DNA of 64,000 nt, taken from NCBI RefSeq assembly GCF_022669055.1, contig NZ_JAJMLW010000003.1, positions 248,001-312,000 on the forward strand, given 5' to 3'. Position numbers and translations under genes: made by a program. The first letter of the stretch is position 1. Every line of letters starts with the position of its first letter. The stretch comes from Adlercreutzia faecimuris (GTDB lineage: Bacteria; Actinomycetota; Coriobacteriia; Coriobacteriales; Eggerthellaceae). Of this stretch, positions 60,141 through 64,000 are shown one piece after another. The notes beneath the pieces were generated by a model that was not told the DNA's origin, ran no database searches, and saw only the letters and a program-made list of their open reading frames with translations.

Positions 60141-61958
60141 TCACTCCGCCTCGAGGCCCTCGAGGAGGTCGACGAGCTCCTGCTTCTTGTGGATGCCGAG
60201 CTTGGCGTAGATGCGCTTGGCGTGGGTGCGGACGGTGTTCTCGGACACGATGAGCGTCTCGGCGGTGCGCGCGACGGTGTGGCCGCGGGCGATGAGGCCG
60301 ACCACCTCGGCCTCCCGCGCGCTCAGGCGGTAGCGCGCGCGGGCGAGCTCCACCTGGGCGGCCACGCGGTCGGGCGGCGCGGGGGCCTCGTCCAGGGCGG
60401 CGTCCGGCGGCGCGGGCACGGTGAGCGCGGCGGCCCCGGCGTCCACGAGCGCGGCTGTCGGCGGCGCAGGGGACGCGGGCGGTGCGGCCGCGGCGGGCGT
60501 GGCGGGCGCGGCCGCGGGCGGCCTGGCGTTCGAACCCGGCGCGGGCGACGCCTCGGGCGCCGATGCCTCGCCAGCCGGGGCGTCCTCCACGGCGCCGGCG
60601 CCTTCTGTGCACGAAGCCGCGCTCGTCGCCACGTTCGTGCGCGTTTCCGCGTCCCCGGACGCCGTCGCGCCCGCGCGCGTCGCGCTCTCTCCCGCACCCG
60701 CGCCCGCCGCGCCCGCGCGCGCCGGCGCCGGGCCGAGCGCCACCAGCTCGATGTCGCGCGGGTCCTCCGGCCGGCCGAGCGCCCGCGAGAAGCCGCCGGA
60801 CCCGACGAAGTGCATGAGCCCGAGCGCCCAGGCGGCCACGAGCGCCACAGCCGTGAGCGGCGCCCCCGGCCCGGGAACCGCGGCTCCGGCCAGGGCGCCG
60901 CCCAAAAACCCCGCTCCGTTCAGCGAGAACACGATGGCCCCGAAGTAGCCGTAGGCGAAGGCCGGGTTGACCCCGCGGTCGCGCGAGGTCTGGGCGCACT
61001 GCATCGTCATGAGCAGCAGCCCGCCCGTGTACACGGCGTAGAGCGCCGCGGCCAGCCAGCGGCCGTAGCCCCCTCCGAGCAGCGGCAGCGCCAAAAACGA
61101 CGTGATGAGGAAGGGGAACACCACCTTGTAGCCGCCCACGATGGACAGGCTGAGGGTGCCCCGGCCCCACAGCCCCGCGATGAGCAGCGTGATGATGAGC
61201 ACGCCCGCCATCGACAGCCCGTTGACGAGCTCGCCGACCGGCGGGTCGCCCACGGAGAGGGCCCGCATCACTCCGGCGCAGAACCCCACCGCCCCCACGC
61301 ACAGGGCGCTGCGCCAGTGGTCGTGCAGCACGCGGCGGTAGACCCGGGCGTTGTCGCGCGGGCGATCGGCGAACATGGGCTGGTCGCGGGGCACCTCGCG
61401 GGCGTTGAGGTAGATGGCCGCCGCGAACAGCGGCACGAGCACCGCCGGCACGAGCACCGCCAGCACGGCGCGCGGCAGCAGCGACAGCCCGTAGTAGGCC
61501 GCCACGCCCCAGGCCGTCCCCGACAGGAGGTCGCGGTTGGCCGCGTCGGCGTCGCGGCCGGCGAGCAGCCGCTGCCACAGGAGCGCGAACCCGGCCGACC
61601 CCATCCCCACCAGCGTCCCGCCCGCCACGGCCAGGGCGGGCGCGTGGGCGGGCCACCGCGCCGTCGCCGCCAGGGCGAGCCACCCCGCCACGTAGGGCAG
61701 CCCCGCCGAGCGCACCCAGAAGGCGCGCGGCGTGCCGGGCAGCCAGTAGGACCCGGCCGCGCTCAGGGCGAAGGAGGCGCACAACGCCAGCGTCTGGGCC
61801 AGGAAGAACCAGTACGTCACGGCCGGGACGGCCAGCGACGCGGGCAGGAAGGGGAACACCCCGCCCCACACGCTGGCGGCGTTGATGGCCACGAACAGTG
61901 CGTAGCCGGCCGCGATGCGGCTGGGGGCGAGGATGCGGAGGATGCCGAGGCGGGCCAT
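60141..61958 (-). CDS. Membrane-bound LuxR-family regulator with long linker, 605 aa
   Basis: ATG 61958 (MARLGILRILAPSRI) with SD gagagga; an earlier in-frame ATG lies in the divergent promoter region. About twelve membrane segments (residues 15-380), then an Ala/Pro/Gly-rich linker of about 150 residues, then the LuxR HTH (LSAREAEVVGLIARGHTVAR ... SENTVRTHAKRIYAKLGIHK, about 540-600). Divergent from the DmsA-like gene, which it probably controls. The linker is far longer than in the LuxR at 39335. Confidence 0.88.
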   Translation of the reverse strand: MARLGILRILAPSRIAAGYALFVAINAASVWGGVFPFLPASLAVPAVTYWFFLAQTLALCASFALSAAGSYWLPGTPRAFWVRSAGLPYVAGWLALAATARWPAHAPALAVAGGTLVGMGSAGFALLWQRLLAGRDADAANRDLLSGTAWGVAAYYGLSLLPRAVLAVLVPAVLVPLFAAAIYLNAREVPRDQPMFADRPRDNARVYRRVLHDHWRSALCVGAVGFCAGVMRALSVGDPPVGELVNGLSMAGVLIITLLIAGLWGRGTLSLSIVGGYKVVFPFLITSFLALPLLGGGYGRWLAAALYAVYTGGLLLMTMQCAQTSRDRGVNPAFAYGYFGAIVFSLNGAGFLGGALAGAAVPGPGAPLTAVALVAAWALGLMHFVGSGGFSRALGRPEDPRDIELVALGPAPARAGAAGAGAGESATRAGATASGDAETRTNVATSAASCTEGAGAVEDAPAGEASAPEASPAPGSNARPPAAAPATPAAAAPPASPAPPTAALVDAGAAALTVPAPPDAALDEAPAPPDRVAAQVELARARYRLSAREAEVVGLIARGHTVARTAETLIVSENTVRTHAKRIYAKLGIHKKQELVDLLEGLEAE

Positions 61959-62204
61959 GGGGGTCCTCTCGTCGGGCCGTCGGCGGCGCGGCGGCGTGGT
62001 CACGTCCCCGGAAGTATAGGCAAGCCCGGGGCTCCGCTTGGGGGCGCCCGTGGTTTCTCCATTTATTCTCAATTCAGGATAAATACTTCTGACCAGGCGT
62101 TTTCCAAAGTTCACATGGAGTATGTGACAGAAGGAGCCGCGGCTTGCCCTTAAGGTCTTGCCGTTCGAACGCCAAGACGAGACCGCAAGGGAGAAGGGGA
62201 TACC
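61959..62204. promoter_or_regulatory. Divergent promoter region with operator-like palindrome
   Basis: A 22-bp imperfect palindrome at 62062-62083 (TTTATtCT.AATT.AGgATAAA) is the only A/T-rich stretch in the region, 122 bp before the DmsA-like start and 104 bp before the LuxR start. Likely regulator site. Confidence 0.55.

Positions 62205-64000
<1,796 letters not shown>

Overview
The window is high-G+C bacterial DNA with a strong preference for G/C at third codon positions. Gene content points to an anaerobic actinobacterium of the Coriobacteriia, most likely family Eggerthellaceae. The clues are repeated molybdenum-enzyme (bis-MGD, DMSO-reductase family) operons, MFS transporters paired with them, LuxR regulators fused to about 12 membrane segments, a pyruvate:ferredoxin oxidoreductase, and a ribosomal block. 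Genus and species cannot be fixed from the sequence alone. No tRNA, rRNA, CRISPR array, insertion sequence or prophage was recognised.

Layout. 1-5560: the end of one MFS gene, a second MFS gene, a cytoplasmic molybdenum oxidoreductase, its small 2x[4Fe-4S] partner and a 61-aa Cys-rich protein. 5561-7650: a repeat-filled gap, an orphan MFS gene on the minus strand and a 44-bp palindrome. 7648-13944: a trigger-factor-like chaperone, a lipid kinase, a YgiQ radical-SAM protein and a uracil/xanthine permease. 13945-24123: a strong promoter, a long leader, then rplB to secY-adk. This block lacks the usual rpsJ-rplC-rplD-rplW in front and map-infA behind. 24180-28380: a large membrane protein, a DUF4143-type ATPase and a shrunken amidohydrolase-like protein. 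28446-34113: nagB-nagA converging on a sialic-acid/ManNAc-type trio (ROK kinase, AGE-family epimerase, NAL/DHDPS-family aldolase).

34726-45606 is a second, larger molybdenum locus. It holds two MFS genes, a PucR-like regulator split in two, a membrane LuxR regulator, a molybdenum oxidoreductase, a 2x[4Fe-4S] protein, a 64-aa Cys-rich protein homologous to the one in the first locus, a SlyD-like FKBP isomerase and a zinc-ribbon protein. 45873-51669 is a peptide-type ABC importer with a fused permease-ATPase. 52045-55590 is nifJ. 55781-59867 is a tightly overlapping operon (D-aspartate ligase, aspartate racemase, asparagine synthase) that fits D-Asp/D-Asn cross-bridge synthesis in peptidoglycan. 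60141-64000 is a membrane LuxR regulator divergent from an exported DmsA-like molybdenum reductase that runs off the window.

The main theme is a pair of parallel molybdenum modules resembling catechol dehydroxylase / transhydroxylase systems of gut Eggerthellaceae. In this model MFS proteins bring in or exchange an aromatic substrate, the cytoplasmic Mo subunit reduces or rearranges it, the small ferredoxin-like subunit passes electrons, and membrane LuxR regulators sense the compound. The substrates cannot be read from the sequence. The small Cys-rich proteins that follow each pair are the least explained part. Several gaps also hold long imperfect palindromes of shared architecture but different sequence.
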